Source: CAWAMR01 sp963783095 (GTDB lineage: Bacteria; Planctomycetota; Planctomycetia; Gemmatales; Gemmataceae). Taken from it: a stretch of 64,000 bases of DNA. The first letter of the stretch is position 1; each line of letters begins with the position of its first letter. Position numbers and translations under genes: made by a program. The stretch covers positions 186,001 through 250,000 of the forward strand of contig CAWAMR010000008.1 of assembly GCA_963783095.1 (NCBI GenBank), in the 5' to 3' direction. The notes beneath the pieces are model-generated. The model saw only the letters and a list, made by a program, of their open reading frames with translations, did not search any database and was not told the DNA's origin. Positions 1-9,096 of the stretch are shown piece after piece.

Positions 1-398
1 TTGGTGAGACTAAGAGTCACGGCCGTCAAGTGTTTCAGATTTTCGAGTTGCTTCATTTCTGCCCCTGTCACCTTGGTGCCGAGAAGGTTCAGGCTCGTCA
101 GGTTTTTGATGTTGCTGATTTCCTTAATTCCCGCATCCGTCACCTGGGTTCCGGCGAGACTCAGGCCAAATAAGAATGGCACTTCCGGTATTTTCTTTAG
201 GTCTTCATCCTTGCTTTGCCTGAGCATTTCAAATTGAGGCTTTTGTCCATTGCGAGATATGAGCAAGACTCCCCCGATCTTGGCAAACGCCTCTTTCGCC
301 GCCTGAAGTTGCTCGGGAGTCGGTTCCTTGCTCTGGGGTGGTTCTGCTCCCAACAGCGGAACCACACACATCACCCACATCAGCATCGCAACACGCAT
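1..398 (-). CDS. Secreted leucine-rich-repeat protein, N-terminal part (runs off the window)
   Basis: Reading the minus strand from the ATG at 398 gives 132 open codons to the window edge. The first ~18 residues are a hydrophobic signal peptide ending near LLGAE. Residues ~25-60 form a helical stretch, followed by leucine-rich repeats of the kind common in planctomycetes, with the pattern LxLAGTQVTDAGIKEI, then LTSLNLLGTKVTGAEM. The repeats spaced by about 24 residues place it among internalin-like or F-box-like LRR proteins. These are usually exported binding or scaffold proteins with no known substrate. The C-terminus lies beyond base 1, so length and partner domains cannot be judged. The signal peptide and repeats are read directly; any function is unknown. 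Confidence 0.8.
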   Translation of the reverse strand, partial: MRVAMLMWVMCVVPLLGAEPPQSKEPTPEQLQAAKEAFAKIGGVLLISRNGQKPQFEMLRQSKDEDLKKIPEVPFLFGLSLAGTQVTDAGIKEISNIKNLTSLNLLGTKVTGAEMKQLENLKHLTAVTLSLT

Positions 399-551
399 GA
401 GGGAACCTCACCAGGGGAATAAACGCACCGAAATGCGAACTCGTCGCGCAGCCACGGCAGAAAACTCGAATGACTCCCGTACCCTTGGGACCAATGTCGG
501 CGGCGACTGGGACTTGATGGGTAGGTGAAAGGAACTGTCATGGCATCTCGG

Positions 552-899
552 TTACCCCCTCAATCGCAATTTGTCCATCAACTCCTGATGGAGTTGGCGG
601 GCATGATCCACCGGCAGAGGTGCCAAGCGGTCCATGAAATGTTCGAACTGTTCTTCCAGGGTTTGCAGTTCGAGTTTTTCCTCCATGGTAATTGTGCCAT
701 CGATTTCCCTGTCGATCAGATAAAAACGGCGTGCGTTCTTCGTAGTCGTCCATTCCCCGGAATCATCGGGCTGGGTCGGAGGCGGAGCCAAACAGGCGAT
801 CGGCCGGCCGTCCAGTTCGAAGATGGTGCCATTGGCATTGAAGGACAGAATAACTTGACGGACTTCATCGGAGACGGTGTTCAGATTGACATGATTCAT
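552..899 (-). CDS. Small conserved planctomycete protein of unknown function
   Basis: This is a 115-residue reading starting at the ATG at 899. An in-frame upstream extension to 1118 exists, but the 899 start is preceded by a purine-rich GAGGGCC stretch and gives a natural N-terminus (MNHVNLNTVSDEVRQVIL). The protein has an acidic, charged C-terminal half (REIDGTITMEEKLELQTLEEQFEHF) likely to be helical, and no signal peptide or membrane segment. The central motif FELDGRPIACLAPPP followed by a helix is reminiscent of small antitoxin-like proteins, but there is no toxin gene beside it. It is divergent from the DUF1501 gene that starts at 1039, so the two may share the 140-base intergenic region. 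I do not recognise a named family. Confidence 0.6.
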   Translation of the reverse strand: MNHVNLNTVSDEVRQVILSFNANGTIFELDGRPIACLAPPPTQPDDSGEWTTTKNARRFYLIDREIDGTITMEEKLELQTLEEQFEHFMDRLAPLPVDHARQLHQELMDKLRLRG

Positions 900-1038
900 G
901 TCCGGCCCTCGGATCAATCCCATTGGCTTGACGTTTTCATTATAGGACACTACCCATCTTTTCGATGGTACTGTGTGGTCGGGAATCGTAAAATCACAAA
1001 TGGAAACTCTTTCGCATCCGCTGTCACGAAGGTTTATC

Positions 1039-2407
1039 ATGCTTCGTCTCCATACTGCTCGACCCGTCTCCTTTTGCGACAAGTTCAGTCGGCGTGATTT
1101 CCTCCATGCGGGTGCCATCGCGCCGTTAGGGCTAACCTTACCCGGTTTTCTGCGCCAAAGAATCGGGGGCGGTCAAGGACAATGACGTCAATTGCATCAT
1201 GCTCTTTTTGCTGGGCGGGCCAAGTCAACTCGATACATGGGATTTGAAACCGAAGGCACCGGCAGAGGTTCGTGGGCCTTTCAAGCCGATCCAGACGAGT
1301 GCAACCGGGCTGCAGATCAGCGAAATCTTCCCCAAGATGGCCAAGCACGCGGATAAATATTCTTTGATCCGTTCCGTTTATCACACCGCAACGGCAGTTC
1401 ACGATACCGGTCATCAAATGATGCAAACCGGTCGATTGTTTACGGGTGGCGTGGAACACCCTCACATCGGCTGTGCACTCGGCTATCTCAAAGGTGGTCG
1501 AGGCGAATTGCCCGCGCACGTGGTATTGCCTCGACCGATGGGAAGAACGGGTGGGAATTTGCCGCACGGTCAGACGGCAGGCTATCTCGGCAAGCCGTAC
1601 GATCCTTTTGTGCTGAATGCCGATCCCTCGGTTCCGAACTTCAAAGTTCCCGACTTGTTGCCGCCCGATTACATTTCAGATGTCCGGGCCGAGCGGCGAC
1701 AAAAACTACGTGAGGCGATTGATGGTGCCGTCGGTTCGTTTGAAAAAAACGCTGCCGCCAAACAACTCGACGACACATTCAATCTGGCCTATCGACTCAT
1801 GAGCAGCGCCAAAGCCCGCGAGGCATTCGCCGTTGAGAAGGAGCCTGATTCGGTACGAGATCGTTACGGTCGAACGCGCTTTGGCCAGTGTTGTTTGATG
1901 GCGCGCCGACTGATTGAAGCTGGTGTGCGCTTCGTGACGGTCAATATGTTCGAGACCGTATTCGATGAGATCACCTGGGACATTCACGGCTCCAAGCCCT
2001 TCACCGACATTCAAGAGATGTCGAAGCTCGTCGCTCCGAACTTCGATCAGGCGTATACGGCGTTGCTGGAAGATCTCAAGGAACGCGGCTTGTTGTCCAA
2101 GACGATGGTTACGGCAATGGGCGAGTTTGGACGCACGCCCAAGATCAACCCAGCGGGTGGTCGAGATCATCATCCGGGCGTTTGGACGATTATCATGGGT
2201 GGCGGGCCCATCAAGCCGGGGCAAGTGATCGGCGAGTCGGATGAGCTCGGTTACACTCCGAAAACCCGACCCATCACTCCGGGCGAGGTTGCGGCAACGA
2301 TCTATCAAGGACTGGGACTCGATCCACATAAAGAACTGCCTGGCCCGCAAAACCGACCCATTCCTCTGGCGGAATTCTCGCTGAAACCGATTGCTGAGCT
2401 GTTTTGA
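1039..2407 (+). CDS. DUF1501 family protein (one frameshift)
   Basis: The gene starts at ATG 1039, with GAAGG six bases upstream. The N-terminus carries a twin-arginine-like motif (SRRDFLHAG), typical of DUF1501 proteins, which fold like alkaline phosphatases and sulfatases and are probably exported. The first frame stops at 1185. The rest (from MLFLLGGPSQLDTWDLKPKAPAEVRG to the C-terminus) is in another frame and begins at about 1160. Removing one G from the GGGGG run at 1165-1169 joins them exactly (RQRIGAVKDNDVNCIMLFLLGG). Conserved family stretches LLGGPSQLDTWD, GEFGRTPKINPAGGRDHHP and YTPKTRPITPGEVAATIY are all present. Such genes normally lie next to a DUF1549/DUF1553 gene. Here the nearest one is 4 kb downstream and a broken copy lies between. 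Substrate unknown. Confidence 0.85.
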
Positions 2408-2426
2408 AATCGGGAGGACGCGCGTA

Positions 2427-2936
2427 ATGTCTCTATTCGCCCTAACCGAGTTTTGGAACGAGTTTTGTGCGGTTGGTGGACTGATCTTCGGGCTGCTGGG
2501 ATTCCTGGTGGGTGTGTTGGGGTTTTGGTACACTATCCTGCAGGTGAGAAAGACAAAAGATGCAGCGCTGGCAGCACAACACGCCGCTGAACGTGCATAT
2601 GAAATAAGCTATCAACGAGTTCGCAGTTCACTGACGGGCCTCGCGTCCCGATTCATCAGCGAGTTGCGAGAATTCGTCGATCAGCGTCAATGGGATTTGG
2701 CCAAACAGCGAGCGAATGATGTGGCGGAGTTGCTTGCACTATTCCCAATTGAAGATTCGGAACTCGCTGAATTGTGTAGCCTCTTGCGGGAATGGACGCA
2801 TAGGTTCCAACGACTGAATAGCGGAAGCTTGAAAAAGTTACCGGGAGTCAATTGGACAAAGTTTTTGGAAAAGCTTCAACGCAAGATGGATTCCTTTCGA
2901 GGTCCTTTCGTGGCAGATGCGGAGGTAGAATCATGA
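2427..2936 (+). CDS. Single-pass membrane protein of unknown function
   Basis: The 169-residue reading starts at ATG 2427 behind GGGAGG; an earlier in-frame ATG at 2391 lies inside the DUF1501 gene and is less likely. Residues ~10-38 are a hydrophobic, glycine-rich membrane segment (GGLIFGLLGFLVGVLGFWYTILQV). A long cytoplasmic helical region with many Arg, Glu and Gln residues follows. The stop overlaps the start of the next gene (ATGA), so the two are co-transcribed. The N-in membrane helix plus soluble coiled region resembles small unknown proteins found next to nuclease or STAND-type genes in bacteria, but no diagnostic motif is visible. Function not assigned. Confidence 0.7.
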   Translation: MSLFALTEFWNEFCAVGGLIFGLLGFLVGVLGFWYTILQVRKTKDAALAAQHAAERAYEISYQRVRSSLTGLASRFISELREFVDQRQWDLAKQRANDVAELLALFPIEDSELAELCSLLREWTHRFQRLNSGSLKKLPGVNWTKFLEKLQRKMDSFRGPFVADAEVES

Positions 2937-3316
2937 TACCGATCGAGACATTCCGAAAAATTGCAACGGAACTCCGAGATAAATCAAAAGGGCGTGAGGT
3001 GAATTGGAAGAATCCCGAATTGCGGCATTACACCTTGAAGTTGGGGAATGCGCAGATCCACCTTCAATATTTTCCCAGAAAGTCATATGTGGACTCTATT
3101 CAGTTGCTCATTCAGAACTCGGACGGGACGGATGTTGGCTTATGGCGCGTTGAAAACGGCGATAATGATTGGGAATTGATGGTCAGTTTGTTTTCTTACG
3201 CGGAACGGCCCACTACCGGCTGGGATTCGATTGTGAGTGACATAGAAACGCGCGATTTCATCCGAAGGACCTATTGGAGTAAAATAATTTCCATCTTCAT
3301 GGTGCAACAAAATTAA
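2933..3316 (+). CDS. Hypothetical soluble protein, translationally coupled to the upstream membrane protein
   Basis: The 127-residue reading begins at ATG 2933, overlapping the preceding stop by four bases and with GGAGG at 2921-2925. The sequence has alternating beta-type stretches (LRHYTLKLGNAQIHLQYFP, YVDSIQLLIQNSDGTDVGLWRVEN) and ends in a helical, hydrophobic tail (SKIISIFMVQQN). No signal peptide, metal-binding motif or known catalytic signature is visible. The tight coupling suggests it works with the 2427-2936 membrane protein. I do not recognise the family. Confidence 0.65.
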   Translation: MIPIETFRKIATELRDKSKGREVNWKNPELRHYTLKLGNAQIHLQYFPRKSYVDSIQLLIQNSDGTDVGLWRVENGDNDWELMVSLFSYAERPTTGWDSIVSDIETRDFIRRTYWSKIISIFMVQQN

Positions 3317-3803
3317 GGTTCCCGCTCAAACCCATTGCTAAAACTAGACAAATGTAGCGTATACCTGTTGGAGAAAAACGAGATCACGAAGAATACTTTC
3401 AGTCGTGGGGAGTTGGAACAGTTCAAGCTCACCACAGCACGCATCGACAAGTTGTTTTCATGACCATAGGCGGTATCGCCGAACCGTTATATGGCCTTGA
3501 ATAGTTGATATACGTTCCTTCCACGGGGACGTTTTTTTGTGCGTCCAGCGTTATTTCCGGCAATCCAAAAGCACTGGGGTCGAGCATTCGACGCAGCGGA
3601 AGGGGATTCGTCGGGATCAAAGTCCCACTCCTTTGCGGCCCGCGAATACGAATGTGTTCCGCGATGGAAAACAAAGGGTCGGGATTTAAGGCCAGACAGC
3701 AAGTGAAGCGAGGTCGCATGTGCGGAATCAGGCGTTGTCGTTAGAATAGATGGTCGAGGAATGCGCGAAGGCATCGGCCAGCTTACTGCCCGGGGGATGA
3801 ATC
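3317..3803. other. 487-base stretch without a confident gene
   Basis: Several short ORFs occur on both strands, but none has a ribosome-binding site, a recognisable domain or a clear coding feel. On the plus strand a reading ending at a TGA near 3462 (ending in GELEQFKLTTARIDKLFS) looks protein-like. It has no upstream ATG after the stop at 3315, so it may be a 3' gene remnant. Confidence 0.4.
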
Positions 3804-4016
3804 ATGACGCTGAATCCAGAACAACAAAAAGCAGTTGACAGCGGTGCACCAGTTGCAATGAACGCAGGCGGCACGGCATGCGTTTTGATCCGCCGCGACA
3901 TTTACCTGCGTTTGGACCCGGATTATGATGCTGGGCCGTGGACGATGGAAGAAATGAACCTGTTGGCGGACGAGGCCGAGGCGATGATTTCCGAAAGGGA
4001 ATCCCATGAAGATTGA
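3804..4016 (+). CDS. Putative antitoxin of a MazEF/PemIK-type pair
   Basis: A 70-residue acidic protein starting at ATG 3804, preceded by GGGGG. It overlaps the downstream toxin gene by 11 bases, the usual arrangement of type II toxin-antitoxin operons, with the antitoxin first. The protein contains VLIRRDIYLRL in the middle and an acidic C-terminal helix (EEMNLLADEAEAMIS) that could bind and block a toxin. No ribbon-helix-helix or AbrB signature is obvious, so the antitoxin call rests mainly on gene order, size and charge. The complex would normally repress its own promoter upstream of 3804. Confidence 0.65.
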   Translation: MTLNPEQQKAVDSGAPVAMNAGGTACVLIRRDIYLRLDPDYDAGPWTMEEMNLLADEAEAMISERESHED

Positions 4017-4359
4017 ACGCGGGCAGGTAATCAGCGCCCGCTTTCCGCATGCGTCCGGCGGTCGGGGCAAGAAGCGGCCGGTTGTCGTTGTTCAAACCGC
4101 CCCTTACAATCAACGGCTGCGCCATGCCGTTGTTGTGCAGCTCACCACCAATCTGGCCGACAAAAACGATCCCGCTTGTTTCCTCATCGAAGCGGCGACG
4201 CCTGAAGGCCAAGCCGCGGGCATTGTCCAGGACTGCCTTTTTTCCGGTTATCTCATTTCCATGATGAGTGAAGATCGATTACAGGATGTGGTCGGCAAGT
4301 TGCCGGATGAGGCCATGCGGAAAGCCGACGCCTGCCTCAAGGTGTCGCTAATCGGCTGA
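4006..4359 (+). CDS. MazF/PemK-like endoribonuclease toxin
   Basis: The 117-residue protein has the hallmarks of the MazF/PemK/Kid fold. These are an N-terminal beta strand ending in a proline or glycine turn (RGQVISARFPHASGGRGKKRPVVVVQ), where the GKKRPVVV motif matches the usual GHEQxxxRPVLV region. A second strand follows (HAVVVQLTTNLADKN), and then a helix before the C-terminus (GKLPDEAMRKADACLKVSLI). Length is typical for the family (110-120 residues). Members cut mRNA at short motifs under stress when the labile antitoxin is lost. The start overlaps the antitoxin gene by 11 bases. Both genes are intact, so the pair may be active, though cleavage specificity cannot be read. Confidence 0.85.
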   Translation: MKIERGQVISARFPHASGGRGKKRPVVVVQTAPYNQRLRHAVVVQLTTNLADKNDPACFLIEAATPEGQAAGIVQDCLFSGYLISMMSEDRLQDVVGKLPDEAMRKADACLKVSLIG

Positions 4360-4699
4360 TGATACGCCCCGAATGTCCCAGTGGTTTTGTATTTTGTCCG
4401 CTAGCGGGAGCCTTAATCGCAGCCGAATCAGCCGTTGCAGATGTAACATTGAATCGTGATGTTCTGCACGCCTGGAAATGGGAAGAGGAGTGAATTCCAA
4501 AGTCGCACGAATCGAATCAGCTACAATCATTCTTATCGCAATCCACGGGGAACCGCCGGCACCAGTCGCTTCCGAAGACCGATGAAGACGTCAAACTCGC
4601 CGGCTTCGATGGCACCATTGGTTTGGCCGAATCGGTCGAGTTCGAGGTGTCGTTCCAGGGCTGCCGCTTTCAGGGTCGCTTCGCGATTTCGCTTCAGGA

Positions 4700-4857
4700 A
4701 TGAATACAAGACAACATTGGCCGAGCACCACTCCTCAATGAACAGAGCCATTATGCGAACCTTCCTCGTACTCTTCTCAATGTTGACGGTCCTGCCTGTC
4801 TGCTTCGGCGCGGATCTCCGCATCTACCCTGCTGACGTCAACCTCAAGGGGCTAAAC
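4700..4857 (+). repeat. 158-bp direct repeat, upstream copy
   Basis: This copy matches 6559-6716 nearly base for base (from ATGAATACAA to CAAGGGGCT), with about 15 substitutions and no clear gaps. It covers the region before and the first codons of the DUF1549/DUF1553 gene. The HEAT-repeat gene lies between the two copies. Confidence 0.85.
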
Positions 4858-4925
4858 TCGTTAGACTCCAAAAACGCGACCCATCACTCCGGGCGAAGTG
4901 GCAGCAACCAGTGTCGAGTTAATCA
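4700..4925 (+). pseudogene. Chimeric remnant: 5' end of the DUF1549 gene joined to the 3' part of a DUF1501 gene
   Basis: Bases 4700-4857 repeat 6559-6716, the leader and first ~35 codons of the DUF1549/DUF1553 gene, at roughly 90 percent identity. They include the signal peptide reading MRTFLVLFSMLTVLP and LRIYPADVNLKGLN. At once after this, 4861-4912 matches 2251-2300, the end of the DUF1501 gene (the part encoding YTPKTRPITPGEVAAT), but out of frame. The two fragments belong to genes that normally sit side by side in the order DUF1549 then DUF1501. The remnant is therefore best explained as an ancestral gene pair that lost everything between by deletion and then decayed. The 4548-4699 stretch before it holds nothing I recognise. 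Confidence 0.75.
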
Positions 4926-5022
4926 GAGAATAGACAGCTACATCGTCAGACGCGTCATTTCAGACCGAGAGAAGAATAGCTCCCGCTGAAGCGCCCGGCA
5001 GATGAGCTGGAGGAAGTCAATC

Positions 5023-6539
5023 GTGAGAGCATTAAATGGTTCGGTGATCGTTGCGTTCGCATTTATTCTTGGCGGAGTATCTCCCGCGAACGCACAGTCG
5101 GAAGAAACGATCAAGAAGGTCGAGCGGATGCTCGCGATCAAGCAACTCAAAGGAACCTGGATCCCGGACCTTCTCATGACAACCAAAGGGGCGGAAAAGT
5201 ACCCGCTGGCCGGCCGAGCTATCTATTTCGACGTAGATGAAAATCAACGAGGCGATGGCAAGGATCAGGTCTCCGGCGAATTTGCGCGGCGTGAAGGTAA
5301 CCGTGTCGTCGCCTCGGGAAAATTCAAAATCGAGGACGGCTTCCTGAAGCTGACCGTCGAGGATAGCAGCCCCTGGGATCTGGAAGCCGGCAAGACCAGT
5401 CAAAAACTTCAGTATGCCTACAGGATCGACGGCGATGTGCTGACTTTGTGTTACTCGCCAGGAAACAAAGGAAAAGCGAAGGATCTGATGCCCGGCAAAG
5501 GCAAGCAAATCGTTGTCTACCGGCGCGAGTCACCCGATCAGAAGCAGAGCGGCAACCCCAAGCAACCAGCGGAGCCCACCGCTGCAAAGTCGGTTGCTGA
5601 ACTGATCGAGGCTCTCAAGCACAAAGGCCACGAGACTCGGGCAAATGCCGGTTATGCTCTGGCGGACCTTGGTCCCAAAGCCAGGCCTGCTCTGCCTGCC
5701 CTGATCGCTGCCCTGGACGACAGGAATGAGCATGTCCGGGACGGTGCAGCGTATGCGATCGGCGAGATTGGCCCTGGGGCCATCACGGCGTTGCCGAAAC
5801 TTATCAGGTCGCTAAGTGATCGCGCCGGCTCAGTTCGCCAATGTGCTGCTCGCTCCATCGGAAAGATTGGGCCCGAAGCGAAGGCCGCTGTTCCTTCGCT
5901 CATCAAGTTGCTTGAAGATAAGGATTCGGGCATTCGGGCTGCCGCTGCCAGGGCGTCGGGCGCATTGCTCGCGAACACGCCATCGCTGTGCCTGTGCTCG
6001 CGACAGCTCTGAAAAACGAGGAAACCCCGTGCCGGTATTTCGGAAGCATGGCATTTTACGCGACTCCGGACGTGAAGCGAACAATCGCCGAGAGTCTTTC
6101 TTGTTTCGGTAAGGAGGCAGTCCCGGCATTGATCGACCTGCTCGAACATCCAAGAAAGGAAATACGGTGGTGTGCTCTATATTCGCTCAGCGAAATCGGT
6201 GCCAGTGCGAATCCGGCCGCCAAGGCCGTTGGCAAGAAATTGCAGGATAAGGAGGAAGTCGTCGCAGCGCTCGCCGTTCATACGTTCGCGCTCGTCGAAC
6301 CGGCATCGGATCGCGTGATCCCGCTCCTGGTGGAGTCGTTGAAAAGCGAAAGCGGCAGAGTGCGATTGGCTGCTGCGGAAAACTTGGGAAAGTTCGGATC
6401 GAAAGCGCGTGCAGCCGTCCCGTTGCTCGTGAAGGTTTACAACTGCGCATGACATTCTGATCGGTGGCTCGACCTTCACCGTTGGCGAGGCTCTCAATCG
6501 CATTGACCCGGAAGCAGCGCACAAAGCTGGTATCAAGTG
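5023..6539 (+). CDS. Secreted TIGR03067-like plus HEAT-repeat protein (two frameshifts)
   Basis: I prefer the GTG at 5023 because GGAGGAAG lies seven bases upstream; an in-frame ATG at 5002 is the alternative. Residues ~1-25 are a signal peptide ending in ANAQ. Residues ~40-165 resemble the planctomycete TIGR03067 domain, opening with LKGTW. From ~190 onward there are HEAT or PBS-lyase-like repeats of ~36 residues (ALADLGPKARPALPALIAALDD, AIGEIGPGAITALPKLIRSL). The first frame ends at 6012 and the repeats continue in a second frame (EHAIAVPVLATALKNEE) to 6452. A third frame supplies a normal family ending, EALNRIDPEAAHKAGIK, with TGA at 6537-6539. These proteins are probably exported scaffolds. 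The gene sits between the two copies of a 158-bp repeat. Confidence 0.75.
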
Positions 6540-6558
6540 ATTCTAAAATAGCTCTCTT

Positions 6559-6716
6559 ATGAATACAAAACAACATTGACCGAAAACCACTCCTCAATGA
6601 ACAGAGCCATAATGCGAACCTTCCTCGTACTCTTCTCAATGTTGACGGTTCTGCCGATCTGCTCCGCCGCGGATCTCCGCATCTATCCTGCTGACTTGAC
6701 CCTCAAGGGGCTTAAC
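6559..6716 (+). repeat. 158-bp direct repeat, downstream copy (start of the intact DUF1549 gene)
   Basis: This is the intact partner of 4700-4857. It covers the leader and N-terminal codons of the DUF1549/DUF1553 gene and is the presumed source sequence. Confidence 0.85.
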
Positions 6717-9081
6717 ACCGGGCATCAAATTGTGGTAGTCTCGGAGGAAGCCGGTCAAACCATCGCGGATCACACAACCACGGCCCAGTTCATCAGTTCC
6801 AATCCCAAAATCGCGTCGATCGATGCGATCGGGCGAGTCACGGCACTTGCCGATGGTGAGACCTCGATTACCGCGACGGTGGACGGCAAACAAGCAGTTG
6901 CAAAAGTTCGCATCAGCAAGACCCAGAGTCCGGCGGAATCGACCTTTCGCAATCATGTACTTCCAGTGTTGACTCGCGCGGGCTGTAATTCCGGGGCTTG
7001 TCATGGTGCCTTGGCCGGCAAGGGCGGATTGAAATTGAGTCTGCGCGGTTATGATCCCGAAACCGATCACTTCGTGCTGACCCGACAAGCTCTTGCTCGT
7101 CGAGTGGATCGATCTCAGCCTGAAAAAAGTCTGTTTTTGCTCAAACCGACGCGAACCATACCCCACGCGGGCGGCCGACGATTTGAAGACGACTCTCGCG
7201 AATATCAGGTTCTGCTCGACTGGATACGCGCCGGCGCAAAGCCTGTCAGCGATAAAGATGCTCGATTGGAACGCCTTGAGGTGTTGCCGCGGGCCGCCAG
7301 GCTCAAACCCAAAGATTCGCTTCGTATTGTGGTTCGCGCCTGGTATGGTGATGGAACCGTTGAAGATGTCACCAACTGGGCACGTTTCACCAGCAGTGAA
7401 GATCTGGTCGCGACCGTGAATGATAGCGGGCTGATCTTGGTGGTGGGGCATGGCGAGGCCGCTATTAATGTCAACTTCGGTATGCGCGTCGCTGCCGTCA
7501 CGGTGACTTCGCCATATCCGAATAGCATCCCGGAAAGTGTTTTTGCTTCCTCCCCGAAAGCGAACGCCATCGACGAGTTGACTGTTCGCAAGCTGCAACA
7601 GCTTCACCTGCCGCCTTCAGGCGAGTGTACCGATGAGGAATTCATCCGCCGGGTTTACCTCGATTCGTGCGGGATTTTGCCCACACTCCCGGAAGTACAG
7701 AAGTTTATAGAATCGACCGAGAAGAACAAACGAGCCAGGTTGATCGAGGCGCTTTTGGATCGGCCCGAGTTTGTCGATTACTGGTCCTATAAGTGGTCCG
7801 ATCTGCTCTTGATCTCGACGCGGAAGTTACCTCAAACGGCCATGTGGTCTTTTTATCGTTCGGTGCGTGAATCGGTCGCGAACAACACGCCCTGGAACCA
7901 GTTTGCCCGGGAATTGTTGACCGCGACGGGCGGAACGCTCGATAACGGCTTCGGGAATTACTTTGTCCTCCACAAAGATGTCGCTGACCTGACGGAAGCA
8001 ACCTCAGTTACATTCCTGGGGATGTCGATCACTTGCGCCCGCTGCCACAACCATCCGATGGAGCGCCGGACTCAGGATCAATACTGGAGCATGGCAAATC
8101 TTTTCTCGCGCATCGGGCTGAAAAATGGTGATCGGCCGGGAGAAGTCATCGTTACTGCCAAAGCCGTAGGCGATGTATTGCATCCGAGGCGGGGTATCGC
8201 CATGCCGCCGACCCCTCTGGACGGCAAGCCGGTCGAGATCGATAGTCCCGAAGATCGCCGGGTGGCTTTCGTGGCTTGGTTGACTGCGCCGGAGAATCCC
8301 TATTTGCGCGGCGCTGGTCAACCGAGTCTGGCGAAACTTCATGGGCAGAGGACTGGTGGAAGCGGAAGACGATTTGCGCGAAACCAACCCGCCCTCCAAT
8401 CGAGAACTGCTCGATGCACTGTCCAAAGACTTTGTCGAGCACAAATACGATGTCAAACATTTGATGCGGCAAATCGTGAATTCCAGTGCCTATCAGCGCT
8501 CTTCGAAGCCGGTACAGGGAAATGGCGACGATGACCGATTTTACTCGCGCTACCTTGTTCGACGCCTACCGGCGGAAGTGATTCTGGATGCCATGTCGCA
8601 GGTAACGGGGGTGCCGACGAGTTTCAATGAAGTTTACACAGGGGTGGAAGGAGGCAAGTCGGGAACGATGAATTATCCCATGGGAACGCGGGCACTGCAA
8701 TTGCCGGACTCGCGGGTTGCATCGCGATTCCTGGATGCGTTCGGCAGACCCGATCGTATTGCGACTTGCTCCTGCGAACGCCAGCAAGATGCCACGGTTG
8801 GCCAGGCGCTCATGCTCAACAATGGGCAAGTTCTCAACGACAAACTCCGAGCGAAAACTTCTCTTCTGAATGAATGGCTCAGTACCAGGCTATCGGATGA
8901 ACAGGTCGTGAAACAATTGTTCCTGGCAGCGCTTTCAAGAGCGCCGAAGGAAGAAGAGTTGAAAAAGTGCGTTCAGCTTCTCAAAGCTGCGCCGATCGCA
9001 AAAATCGATGTTCGCCGCGAAGCCCTGGAGGATCTCTTCTGGGCAGTTTTGACAACCAGCGAATTCGTGTTCAACCATTGA
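6612..9081 (+). CDS. DUF1549/DUF1553 protein with N-terminal Big-2-like domain (one frameshift)
   Basis: The start at ATG 6612 gives a signal peptide (MRTFLVLFSMLTVLPICSA); an ATG at 6597 adds five residues. Residues ~25-105 form a bacterial Ig-like Big-2 domain (NPKIASIDAIGRVTALADGETSITATVDGK). Next comes a cytochrome-like segment with CNSGACHG (CxxxCH), usual in this planctomycete family. DUF1549 follows (EFIRRVYLDSCGILPTLPEVQKFI), and then a second cysteine motif, CARCHNHPMERRTQDQYW. DUF1553 (SRYLVRRLPAEVILDAMSQVTG) ends the protein. The frame breaks near 8315: ENPYL should run into ALVNRVWRNFMGRGLVEAEDD. These proteins are exported and are thought to act with DUF1501 partners, perhaps in polymer breakdown or redox chemistry; the reaction is unknown. 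Confidence 0.85.
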
Positions 9082-9096
9082 TGATGGGGAACCGCC

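Noticed and set aside
3429..3774. Overlapping ORFs of 79-96 codons on both strands
   Set aside because: No ribosome-binding sites, no recognisable domains, and mutually overlapping readings.
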